DNA from: an uncultured Clostridia bacterium
GTDB taxonomy: Bacteria; Bacillota_A; Clostridia; TANB77; CAG-508
Length of the DNA stretch: 64,000 nucleotides
Direction: 5' to 3'
NCBI GenBank assembly: GCA_947624725.1
Contig: CANQLP010000005.1
Span: 1-64,000, forward strand
Numbering within the stretch: the stretch's first letter is position 1; every line of letters begins with the position of its first letter. The notes beneath the pieces are model-generated. The model saw only the letters and a program-made list of their open reading frames with translations. It was not told the origin of the DNA and did not search any database. Position numbers and translations under genes: made by a program. Shown here piece by piece: positions 30,950 through 39,786 of this stretch.

Positions 30950-31897
30950 ATGATAGCTATGGTAGAAGATGATAAAATCGAAGCAAAGAAATCACCATTC
31001 GCATTAAGAGAAGGAGAGATAAAAACATTTGATGGAAAAGACGGATATGTCTCTATGAATCAAATTGTACAAAAAATAAATTTAGGACATATTAACGAAT
31101 TACATTTTGCGATACTTGAATTAGTAAATGAATTCGAATTTATAACCTCAAGACAATTATGCCAGATGCTATCTCATAAGGGAATAGATTATAAGTCTCA
31201 AGATAAATTAAATAATAAGTTAGACCAATTGATAAGATCTAAAATATTAACTAGATATTACTTTACATCTGAAGATGGTAAGGGAATATACAGAATATAT
31301 TGTTTGGAGAAAATGGGCAAATATTTACTTACATCAAGAGGAATAGATTGCAAATGGCAACAATCAGATAATACTAAACCAGTTGCCATGATAAAGAAAA
31401 GACTTGCAGGAAATCAAGTAATAATTGCATATCTTAATAAAGTAAAAGCCTTTGATGAATATATTGTAAAACCAAGTCTTACAGCAAAAACACTTGGTAA
31501 GACCTTTAAAGCGACAGGAGGAGCTGTAAAGCTTTCTAAAAATTCAAAATCTATTACTTTTGTTTTTGAAGTAATAAGAAGAGAAGATGAATGGCAAAAG
31601 AAATTAATAGATAAAATGAAGATGTACAAAGACTTTTATGATAATTTCGTACCAATGGATTCAGGCTTTAGTACGCTTCCACAATTAATAATTGTATGTG
31701 AAGATGAATTACATACAAAAGAAGCATTTAAAGAAATAGTTACAAATGGAGTGGAAATATCAAAGATAAAACTTTATTTTACAACTGATTTAAGACAGAT
31801 AGAAGAGAACCTAAATAAGACTTTATTAGAGTTTAAATTAGATCCAGAGACAAATAAATATAAAGTAGAAGATGTAGAGCTTAAGTTATTAGACTAA
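30950..31897 (+). CDS. Replication-relaxation-like winged-helix protein
   Basis: The 315-residue protein has a winged-helix-like N-terminal half (FITSRQLCQMLSHKG..QDKLNNKLDQLIRSKILTRYYF) and a nuclease-like C-terminal half with LIIVCED. The outline resembles the replication-relaxation family found on plasmids and integrative elements of Bacillota; this is a weak, shape-based match. Start choice is uncertain: ATG 30950 sits very close to AAAGG, ATG 30959 a little far. It is followed 100 bases later by a VirD4/TraG-like ATPase, and the pairing suggests a link to a conjugation-derived module. No in-frame CGG is present. Confidence 0.5.
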   Translation: MIAMVEDDKIEAKKSPFALREGEIKTFDGKDGYVSMNQIVQKINLGHINELHFAILELVNEFEFITSRQLCQMLSHKGIDYKSQDKLNNKLDQLIRSKILTRYYFTSEDGKGIYRIYCLEKMGKYLLTSRGIDCKWQQSDNTKPVAMIKKRLAGNQVIIAYLNKVKAFDEYIVKPSLTAKTLGKTFKATGGAVKLSKNSKSITFVFEVIRREDEWQKKLIDKMKMYKDFYDNFVPMDSGFSTLPQLIIVCEDELHTKEAFKEIVTNGVEISKIKLYFTTDLRQIEENLNKTLLEFKLDPETNKYKVEDVELKLLD

Positions 31898-31998
31898 AAA
31901 TGCTCATAACTATTGCTTTTTTTGAAAAAATATGTCATAATATATATGGATTATTATGTAATTTATTAATTAATAATATATAGAAAAAATTTTAGAAA

Positions 31999-34374
31999 GT
32001 GGTGGGGATTTTGAAGTATCTTGATAAGTTACTAAAGATATTAAAAACTGATAGAAATACCTTCTTCACCTATATATTTACATTACTTACAATATATATA
32101 GTTATAGATAGGGTGGTAGAATTATTATTCTTAATATTTACAGGAATAGGAGTTTCATATTGGGGACCAATAGAATATACATTAGCTTTGGCGTGCCCAG
32201 TATTAGCATTCCTTTTTTCTGGTTGTTCTAAATATGCGTCATCTGGTAAATTTAAGGTTATGATTATATACTGCTATGCTGTAGTTCTATATATTGTTGC
32301 AATGTCAATGTTATCTCAATGGGTTAATGCAGCATTGTGGGTTGCATTTCTTTCACTTCCAAACTATGTAGAAATTGCAACACATTATACGAGCTTAATT
32401 AGACCAGCATTTCAAGCAATAGCACTATATATACCACTTACATCATTTTTCTCAATTTTCTGGTGGTGCTATGCAAAAGTTGCAGATACAAGATTAATAA
32501 AAGAATCTATTTGGGATTATACAGGTATAGATTTATCTAAGAAGACAACAAAGACAGGTGCTTATAGTTTTGAAAATGTTATATCAATAGATAAAGAAAC
32601 AGGAAAAACAGTTAAAGTTTATGAAAACAGAAGAGCAGATCCTATGCTTATTTGTGGACCTTCTGGAATGGGAAAAACAGCATTGATGCTTGAGCCAATG
32701 ATGGCAAGAGATATGGAGAGAAAATATTTCTTAAAAGAGGCATCAAAGGAAGTAGGATTTACTGCACTTAAAACTGGGCTTGCAAATTTGAATTGCCCTT
32801 ATACTAACGAATATATAAATGAGAACTTTACATTAAATATGCTAGAACCAATTTCAGGAAAAGAAAAATTGTTTAAGGCATATTTGAATAAATTAATATA
32901 TGCTGAAAGTCCTAAAATAATATATAGAGATTTAGGAATAACATTCCTTTCTCCAGATTATGAATCTACTGATAGAATGATAGGAGTTGCTAAAAACTTT
33001 AATCTAAAAGTAAATATTGTAGACCCTGAAAATCCAGACTCAATGGGTATAAATCCATTTTCTTATGGATCAAACGGAGAAATTGCAGGAGTTATTTCAA
33101 CAATTGTAACATCAATGTATAGTACTTCAAGACCTGCTGAAGACGAAGTATTCTTCCAAAATTCAGCAGCACAAGCTATAGAAAATTTAACAATACTTCT
33201 TTTGGAAATGTATCCAAGACTTCATGATGGATTATTACCAAATTTGGAAGATATGTTGGAAATGCTAAACGATTTCGATTTAGCAGTTGATATGTGTAAA
33301 AAGTTAGAGGAAGATCCAGAGCTTGCAGAAAAGCACAAGTTACAACTTGGATATTTCAAAAAGAACTTTTATCCAGAAGGTGTAATGAGAGAAAGTACAG
33401 AGAAGTATGTTCATACAGCAATAACACAACTAGATAGTTTACTTAGAATCCCAGGACTTAGAAAAATATTATGCAATAGGACAAATAATGTAAACTTTGA
33501 TGATGCACTTGCAAATGGAGAAGTTACAATAATATGTACTAGAAGAGGAAGTTTGGGTCCAAAATTACAAAAAGCATTTGGCTTATTCTTCTTACTATCA
33601 ATGGGTCGTTCAGTTATAAAGAGACCAGGTGTTGAGGCAAGTCGTATACCACATATATTATATGTAGATGATTATGCAGACTTTGCATCAGGTTCAACAT
33701 TAAGTCTATTTACAGTATATAGAAAATATAAAGTAGGAACAGTTGCAGCAGTTCAAAACTTAACACAATTAGATTTCACAGAGTCATCAAGAAGAACTAT
33801 TCTTTCTAACTGTACAACTAAAATGGTATTTGGAAATCTTACACCAGAGGAAGTTGAATTCTGGTCTAATGAATTTGGAGACAAGAGAGAGTGGCTATTT
33901 AGCCAAGATATGTCTATAAAAGCAGAAGGACAAGGAAAGCAATTCTTAGCTGGAGAATCATCTGCAAAAGATATTTCATATGGAGACTACAAAGGTGTTA
34001 AATGGGGTTGGAAGAAGAACTTTGAGCTTGGAAAATTACAAGCACTTAAATTTAAGAACTGTGCTTTTAAATATAAAGATGACAAAGGTGTTAGCTTCAC
34101 AGGTGTTGCAGCATTAGACTTTATGGGAGAAAAGTATAAAGAAAAACACAAAGAAAAACAATTTGACTTTGCAAAATTCCAGTCAGGTATAATAAATGAA
34201 AATATAGATGTAGAAAAAAAGACTACAAATAGATACAATCCAAAAAATATTGATTTTGATTCATTTAGTGATGAAGCTGATGTAAATCCAATTCAAACGG
34301 ATGTTGGAGATGCTGGTGCATTATTCAATAATGAAGATGCGATTGTATATAATTTAAAGAAAAAAGATAATTAA
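31999..34374 (+). CDS. VirD4/TraG-like type IV coupling ATPase
   Basis: The 791-residue protein has four or so N-terminal membrane spans (about 20-165) and a cytoplasmic ATPase domain. Walker A is CGPSGMGKTA (about residue 220), Walker B ILYVDDYADF (about 555), and the TraG/VirD4 segment CTRRGSLG..QKAFG precedes it. Such proteins bring DNA or protein substrates to type IV secretion channels. No VirB4, relaxase or other clear secretion gene is next to it, so it may be a remnant or serve an unknown machine. The start may be GTG 31999 or, in frame, TTG 32011. The gene has no in-frame CGG despite its length. Confidence 0.82.
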   Translation: MVGILKYLDKLLKILKTDRNTFFTYIFTLLTIYIVIDRVVELLFLIFTGIGVSYWGPIEYTLALACPVLAFLFSGCSKYASSGKFKVMIIYCYAVVLYIVAMSMLSQWVNAALWVAFLSLPNYVEIATHYTSLIRPAFQAIALYIPLTSFFSIFWWCYAKVADTRLIKESIWDYTGIDLSKKTTKTGAYSFENVISIDKETGKTVKVYENRRADPMLICGPSGMGKTALMLEPMMARDMERKYFLKEASKEVGFTALKTGLANLNCPYTNEYINENFTLNMLEPISGKEKLFKAYLNKLIYAESPKIIYRDLGITFLSPDYESTDRMIGVAKNFNLKVNIVDPENPDSMGINPFSYGSNGEIAGVISTIVTSMYSTSRPAEDEVFFQNSAAQAIENLTILLLEMYPRLHDGLLPNLEDMLEMLNDFDLAVDMCKKLEEDPELAEKHKLQLGYFKKNFYPEGVMRESTEKYVHTAITQLDSLLRIPGLRKILCNRTNNVNFDDALANGEVTIICTRRGSLGPKLQKAFGLFFLLSMGRSVIKRPGVEASRIPHILYVDDYADFASGSTLSLFTVYRKYKVGTVAAVQNLTQLDFTESSRRTILSNCTTKMVFGNLTPEEVEFWSNEFGDKREWLFSQDMSIKAEGQGKQFLAGESSAKDISYGDYKGVKWGWKKNFELGKLQALKFKNCAFKYKDDKGVSFTGVAALDFMGEKYKEKHKEKQFDFAKFQSGIINENIDVEKKTTNRYNPKNIDFDSFSDEADVNPIQTDVGDAGALFNNEDAIVYNLKKKDN

Positions 34375-34388
34375 TTATAAATAAAAAA

Positions 34389-34424
34389 ATAACTCTTAAA
34401 TTTAATTTGAGAGTTATTTTTTTT
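34389..34424 (+). terminator. Rho-independent terminator after the VirD4-like gene
   Basis: ATAACTCT pairs with AGAGTTAT (longer with A-T pairs), followed by eight T. Confidence 0.8.
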
Positions 34425-34474
34425 GCTTTAGAGAATAAAATATAGATGTAACTTATTCTAGGAGGGAATACATC

Positions 34475-34660
34475 ATGTTTTATGTTTTTAATAAGCAGAA
34501 AATATGCTCTTATCTGATTGCATCAAGTACAGTTATAGTACTGCTTGCAGTTTCGATAATTTTTACTGCAAAAACGACAAAGAAGGAAATAAAAACAGAA
34601 AATAGGTTAGATATATACACAGAAAAAACAAAAGAAGAAAGTAAAACGCAAAATGTATAA
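34475..34660 (+). CDS. Small single-span membrane protein
   Basis: The 61-residue ORF has an AGGAGG ribosome site, one membrane helix (about residues 11-32) and a charged, Lys/Glu/Thr-rich tail. I do not recognise it. It lies alone between a terminator and the gene at 34724. Good ribosome site and typical composition support expression. Confidence 0.5.
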   Translation: MFYVFNKQKICSYLIASSTVIVLLAVSIIFTAKTTKKEIKTENRLDIYTEKTKEESKTQNV

Positions 34661-34723
34661 AATAGAAAATTTTTGTTAAAAATAGAGATTGTATATTAAT
34701 TGTAGGAAGGAAAGTAAGAATAG

Positions 34724-35239
34724 ATGGCATTTATCGGAGTTATTGCAGATAACAAGTATGAAATGCAAATAAAAAAATTACTGGATAATTTATTAAATGC
34801 TAAAATAAAAAAATATACAATAATAGTTATAAATGATAAAAGCATCGAGAATATAAAAAATATAAAATTTGAGACAATTCTTGTAATGGATTTAAAAAGA
34901 GTAGAAAATGAGGAAGAAATATTAAATGAGATGTTTGAAAAATTAAAATATTTAGTTATAAATGCTGATATGGATAGTAGTCTAAATATTATAAATAATT
35001 TAAAAGTTAATGTTATAACATTCGGATTCAGCTCAAAATCAACAATAACAGCCTCAAGTGTGGAAGATAATATGCTATTATGCGTGCAAAGAAAAATAAT
35101 AAACATAGAAGGCAAAATCTTAGAACCTCAAGAGATTAAGACAAATATAACGAATGGAAAATTAAAAAACAATAGCCATAATTTAATGGGAATCGCAACA
35201 ATTCTTCTAATATATGGGAAAAATGAAAACTTTTTCTAA
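34724..35239 (+). CDS. Unknown protein, faint Mur-ligase-like segment
   Basis: The 171-residue protein has alternating strands and helices: an opening MAFIGVIADN, a central ILVMDLKRVEN, and VNVITFGFSSKSTITASSVED, which faintly resembles a segment of Mur-ligase-related proteins. No ATP-binding motif is seen, so enzyme activity is doubtful. The start ATG follows GGAAGGAAAG. Neighbours give no hint of function. It has no in-frame CGG. Confidence 0.45.
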   Translation: MAFIGVIADNKYEMQIKKLLDNLLNAKIKKYTIIVINDKSIENIKNIKFETILVMDLKRVENEEEILNEMFEKLKYLVINADMDSSLNIINNLKVNVITFGFSSKSTITASSVEDNMLLCVQRKIINIEGKILEPQEIKTNITNGKLKNNSHNLMGIATILLIYGKNENFF

Positions 35240-35256
35240 AAAATTAACATTTTATG

Positions 35257-35285
35257 TAGACAAATCCAAAATTATGTAGTATAAT
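35257..35285 (+). promoter_or_regulatory. Sigma-A promoter of the SSB-like gene
   Basis: TAGACA at 35257-35262 and TATAAT at 35280-35285 have a 17-base spacer. The leader to the TTG start is about 130 bases and AT-rich, with no recognised riboswitch. Confidence 0.6.
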
Positions 35286-35424
35286 AAAAGAGTAAAGAAG
35301 CAAAAAAGAGAAATACATTATAAAGAAAAAAATATTACAAAAAATGTAATAGAAAGATACGTATGAAATTATATTACAAATGTAAAGGATATTTCCTACG
35401 TAGAAGATAGGGGAGGAAAAGAAA

Positions 35425-36138
35425 TTGAATACAAATTATTTGGATAATAACCATTTAGTGTTAGTGGGTAAAATTACAAGCGAAAAAAGATTTAGTCATA
35501 CAATTTATGGAGAGAATTTTTACATATTTGATTTAGAGGTACCACGATTAAGTGAGACATTTGATATTATACCAATTACTATTTCAGAAAGATTAATTGA
35601 TGATGACGAATTACAAATAGGAAAGAAAATCATAGTAAAAGGACAATTTAGATCATACAACAGTTATGAAAATGAAAAGAACAAATTAATACTTACTGTG
35701 TTTGCTAAAGACATAATATTTGAAAATGACATTGAAGAAAAGGCTAAAGAAGATGAAGAAGTAAATTTAGATGTATCAAATCAAGTAATTTTAATTGGAC
35801 ATATTTGCAAAAAACCAATTTATAGAAAAACTCCATTTGGTAGAGAAATAGCAGACCTTTTACTTGCTGTTAACAGAGCATACAGCAAATCAGATTACAT
35901 ACCAGCAATTGCTTGGGGAAGAAATGCAAGATTCTGCGATCATTTAGATGTAGGAGCTGAAGTAAAAGTAGTAGGTCGTGTACAATCTAGAAAATATGAA
36001 AAGAAGTTTGAAGATGGAACATCAGTACAAAGAGTTGCTTACGAAGTTTCTATATCAAGCTTAGAAGTAATAGAAGAAAAAGATGGAGAAGGAAGTGCAG
36101 AAGCACAAGAAGCAGAGACAGAAGCAGAAGCTGTTTAA
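35425..36138 (+). CDS. Single-stranded DNA-binding protein with two OB folds
   Basis: The 237-residue protein has two SSB-like OB folds, about residues 8-105 (NHLVLVGKITSEKRF) and 112-215 (NQVILIGHICKKPIYRKTPFGREIADLLLAVNR, YIPAIAWGRNARF), then an acidic Ala/Glu tail. Typical SSB has one OB fold and an acidic tip, so this is a fused variant. The tail lacks the DDDIPF-type end that recruits repair proteins. The TTG start at 35425 follows GGGGAGGAAAAG. It could act as a primosomal or accessory SSB rather than the main replicative one. A strong hairpin terminator follows. Confidence 0.82.
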   Translation: MNTNYLDNNHLVLVGKITSEKRFSHTIYGENFYIFDLEVPRLSETFDIIPITISERLIDDDELQIGKKIIVKGQFRSYNSYENEKNKLILTVFAKDIIFENDIEEKAKEDEEVNLDVSNQVILIGHICKKPIYRKTPFGREIADLLLAVNRAYSKSDYIPAIAWGRNARFCDHLDVGAEVKVVGRVQSRKYEKKFEDGTSVQRVAYEVSISSLEVIEEKDGEGSAEAQEAETEAEAV

Positions 36139-36178
36139 TAAAATTAATTTGAAAATATCATCCTTAACATAAAAAACT

Positions 36179-36222
36179 AAAAAAGAACAATCTATACATA
36201 ATTTAGATTGTTCTTTTTTATA
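36179..36222. terminator. Terminator between SSB-like gene and minus-strand gene
   Basis: The stem AAAAGAACAATCTA / TAGATTGTTCTTTT is perfect over about 14 pairs and has flanking A and T runs, so it can work in both directions. Confidence 0.85.
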
Positions 36223-36238
36223 TAATAGGCAATGTCTT

Positions 36239-36490
36239 TCAAGCAAAATCCTTTTTTATTCTGTCCATTGCAATGGCAGATACAAAAAAAGAACAAGCAA
36301 ATGACAAGCTAAGTGATACTATTTTGATGCCTATGTAATAAATTAGATTAGATGATTTAAGAAGTATGTAGTAAATGAGAAATCCTGTTCCAATAAAAGA
36401 AATAAGTAATGAAAAGTATAAGCCATTTACCATTATCTTTTTAACTTTTTTATCTAAATTTTTAAGTGTTTCCTTTAAAGCTTTTATCAT
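36239..36490 (-). CDS. Small membrane protein of unknown function
   Basis: The 83-residue protein has a basic, amphipathic start (MIKALKETLKNLDKKVKK) and two hydrophobic segments (about residues 26-46 and 53-75). The start at 36490 is preferred over an ATG 12 bases upstream because GGGGG lies at ribosome-site distance from it. The layout resembles small phage-shock or sporulation membrane proteins, but no family is recognised. Confidence 0.5.
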   Translation of the reverse strand: MIKALKETLKNLDKKVKKIMVNGLYFSLLISFIGTGFLIYYILLKSSNLIYYIGIKIVSLSLSFACSFFVSAIAMDRIKKDFA

Positions 36491-36648
36491 ACATGCCCCC
36501 ATTTCTGGTAAGTTAATACCGATTTTTTTATGTATGTTTATATAATTATATTAACATAAAATATTTGCAAAATCAAAGGTAATTTCTGTAAGAAATTAAT
36601 ACATTTTGTGTGTAAATACTTAATTTTGTAAAAATATTATGAAAAATA

Positions 36649-36677
36649 TTGTATTTTTTAAAAATATAGTGTAATAT
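36649..36677 (+). promoter_or_regulatory. Probable sigma-A promoter of gshF
   Basis: TTGTAT at 36649-36654 and TAATAT at 36672-36677 have a 17-base spacer, about 34 bases before ATG 36711. Confidence 0.5.
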
Positions 36678-36710
36678 ATAAGCGTCATTGTATTAATAAG
36701 GAGAATTAAT

Positions 36711-38871
36711 ATGGAAGAAAACCTATACAATATTGGAGTAGAAAGAGAAGGATTAAGATGTGATAACAATGGCAAGTTATCTACAAAATCTCATCCAGAA
36801 GCTTTTGGAGATAGAGTAACAAATGCTTTTATCTCAACTGACTGGGGAGAAGCACAAATGGAACTCAGAACTCCAGTATGCAAAAACACGGCTGAATGCT
36901 ATGAGAAGCTAAACGAGATTACAAATGTAGTCTTGTGTGAGTTAAATGACCAAGAGGATTTATTGTGGCCGTACAGTATGCAATGTATACTTCCAAAAGA
37001 GGAAGATTTTCCATGGGGAAACTATGGAACACATAAAGAAATCTATGAGTATGTTGATTATTTATATAAAAAATATGGATATAAAATGCATTGCATGTCA
37101 GGTATTCATGTTAACATTTCTTTGAATCACATATTATTTAATATGATTAAAGCAGAATATAAAAATATTCCACAAAACTTAGATGATGCATATTTTAAAA
37201 TAATGCGAGTTTTTATGAAAAAAGCTTGGATGTTAATGTATTTTTATGGAGCAACTCCAATAAAGCTTGACTCTGAAAAAACTAGCAAGCTTTCTTTAAG
37301 AAATACAAGAGGAAATGGATTTTCAAGTACCCAAAAGCTAGAAGTAGATTTATCAAATAAAGAGAATTATGTAAAATCAATACAAAAATTGATAGATCAA
37401 AAAGTGATAAGGGCATCAGATGAGCTATATATACCAATTAGGGCAAAATCTGAAAATAAAGAAAAATTACTTGAAGAGCTTAAAAAAGATCATGTAAACC
37501 ATATAGAAGTTAGACTTTGTGATATAAATCCATTTGATAAGTGTGGAGTAAGTAAAGAGCAAATGGATATATTAGTCTTATTTTTGATAAAGTGTTTACT
37601 TGAAGATGAAGATAAAGTAAAAGAATTAAGCTATAAAGAAGTTGCAGAAAATGGCTTAAACAAAGAACTTTTGCAAAAATTAATGGATGAGGTAGAGTCA
37701 TATAAAGAAATAAATAAAAATTTAGGACTTGATTTCGAAAATACGATTGAGAAATACTTAAAAGATATTAAGGAAAGTAAAGATACATTAGCTGAAAAAA
37801 TAACTAATCTTACAGAAAAAGAGGGACTATTAAAAGCAATATTGAAGATTGCAAACAAGTATAGTGAAGATGCAGAAGAAATGAGATATAAAATAACAGG
37901 ACATCCATATTTAGAGGCATCAACACAGATAGTAATAAAGAATGCCATTTCAAGAGGAATTGATTATAGAATTATTGATGAGAAAAAGAGCTTTGTAGAG
38001 TTTAATAATGGAAAAATCAAGGAATGTATTATACAGGCTTCAAAAACCTCAAAAGACACATATATTTTCCCATTTATTACAGATGACAAAATGTATGCTA
38101 AAGAAATAATGATGGAAAATGGTATAGATACACCAAAGTGCATATGTATTAATAAAGATATGCCAAAAGAGAAAATAGAAAGAATTATAAAATCTATTGT
38201 GGGAAAGAAGGTAGTTGTAAAACCTAAAAGCACAAACTATGGAGATGGAATTACAATACTTGATAATCCAACATCTTTTGAGGAATTATCTACTGCCATA
38301 GAATATGCTTTTACATTTGATACTGATGTATTAGTAGAAGAATATGTAAAGGGAAATGAATATAGATTTTTAGTAATAGATGGAAAATGTATACATGTAT
38401 CATGGAGAAGGCGTACAAGTGTAGTAGGAGATGGAGCATCTAGTATAAAAGAATTAATAGATAAAAAGGTAAAAAGTAAAGCTTTTGTAAGATTTAATAG
38501 AAAAATTGTAGTAAACCAGCTAATGCTTGATTATCTTGCAGAACAAGGACTTTCATTAGATTATATACCTGCAAAAGATGAGAGAATATTTCTTCATAAA
38601 ATTTCGAATGTAAGTAAAGGTGGAGAAGGTGTAGGCGTAAATGAAATAATGCCAGATTATTTCAAAAAAATTGCTGAGAAATTGGTAAGAGCCTTTAATG
38701 CAAAAGTATGCCGGAGTTGATATAATAATAGATGACTTAAATTCAAAGGAATACAAAGTTATTGAATTAAATGATAATCCAGGAATACTTTCAAATGAAT
38801 ATCCTGTAGAAGGAACAGGAGTAAAGGCAGGAATAGAAATACTTAAATTATTAAATTTGATAGAAGACTAA
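36711..38871 (+). CDS. gshF: Bifunctional glutamate-cysteine ligase/glutathione synthetase, one CGG +1 site
   Basis: GshF (GshAB) joins glutamate, cysteine and glycine to glutathione in one protein. The N-terminal gamma-glutamylcysteine ligase half includes MELRTPVC and HIEVRLCDINPFDKCG; the C-terminal ATP-grasp half includes KVVVKPKSTNYGDGI and VEEYVKGNEYRFLVIDGK. At 38712 the frame meets TGC CGG AGT; skipping the C restores VCGVDIIIDD and ELNDNPGI, the metal-binding end of the ATP-grasp fold, with glycine 668 and a total of 719 residues. Glutathione synthesis is uncommon in strict anaerobes but known in some Clostridia and lactic bacteria through this fused enzyme. A terminator follows at once. 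Confidence 0.9.
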
Positions 38872-38877
38872 AATATA

Positions 38878-38913
38878 AAGCAAGTGAAATATTCACTTGC
38901 TCTTGTTTTTTTA
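38878..38913. terminator. Terminator between gshF and the CmpB-like gene
   Basis: GCAAGTGAA pairs with TTCACTTGC around a short loop and is followed by a T-rich run on the plus strand. Confidence 0.8.
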
Positions 38914-39558
38914 TTACTCTTTAATTCGCACATTTATGAATATCTTATTCAGATATTCATCTGGATAGTATTTATCTAAAAATACTTGCAAAAAGTTAGT
39001 TGCTTCAATATTTTTTCTTCTTTCATGTTGCCTATATCCTGCTGCTATTGATATGAAAATATCAAAAATCATAAGTGCAGATACAATGAGGGTTATAACT
39101 AAAGTAATATTTTTATCTATTACAGAATCAAACACATCCATAAGTGGAACAAAAGCAATGAAAAATATTACACCAGCTAGCCCCCAATAAGTACAATGCC
39201 TTAAGCTTGTTCTTCCTGCAATGTTATATTTTAAATATCCATAATCCCATGATATAGTTCCGAACAATTCTTCTTGAAGAAAAGAACAAATATATTCAAC
39301 TATACCCCCTAAAAGAAAAGTTACAATAAATACTAATAATAAATTGACAAAATTATTTTTAGTTTTAAGTGAATTATGTGATAGTATTAAATAATAAAAC
39401 ATTGCACCAATTCCATAGACAGGGATAAATGGACCATATACTAAGCCCTTTCGTATTTCGTAATGCCCTTGGAATATTGTAATCATTGTTTCTACTACAT
39501 AACCTAAAAAACTACCTATAATAAATAACCAAATTAATTTTATTATCTTTTTCTTCAT
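38914..39558 (-). CDS. Putative ABC-transporter-type membrane protein (CmpB family)
   Basis: The 214-residue polytopic protein has about five membrane spans. Conserved patches are FLGYVVETM, GLVYGPFIPVYGIGA, GGIVEYICSFLQEELFGTISWDY and GRTSLRHCTYWGLAGV. These are typical of the family annotated as putative ABC transporter permease (CmpB-like, pfam06541). No ATPase partner is adjacent, so a transport role is unproven. The Phe-Gly in ELFGT is TTC GGA, an out-of-frame C-GG that is read normally on the minus strand. Confidence 0.8.
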   Translation of the reverse strand: MKKKIIKLIWLFIIGSFLGYVVETMITIFQGHYEIRKGLVYGPFIPVYGIGAMFYYLILSHNSLKTKNNFVNLLLVFIVTFLLGGIVEYICSFLQEELFGTISWDYGYLKYNIAGRTSLRHCTYWGLAGVIFFIAFVPLMDVFDSVIDKNITLVITLIVSALMIFDIFISIAAGYRQHERRKNIEATNFLQVFLDKYYPDEYLNKIFINVRIKE

Positions 39559-39786
39559 TTTTTATTACTACCTTTTATTTCTAAATTATTCATATATTAT
39601 TATAATAGCAAGAATTTTGATTTATGTTATATAATAATATAATTTTATCATATTTTTCATAATTTACAATAGATATATTCGAAAAACTAGTTAATAGAAA
39701 TTTAGACATTTTTTAAAATATACTTCCATAATGCTTAAAAAGAGAGTATAATAAAGGGTAGGGCATAAAGAAAGGAAGGATTTATT

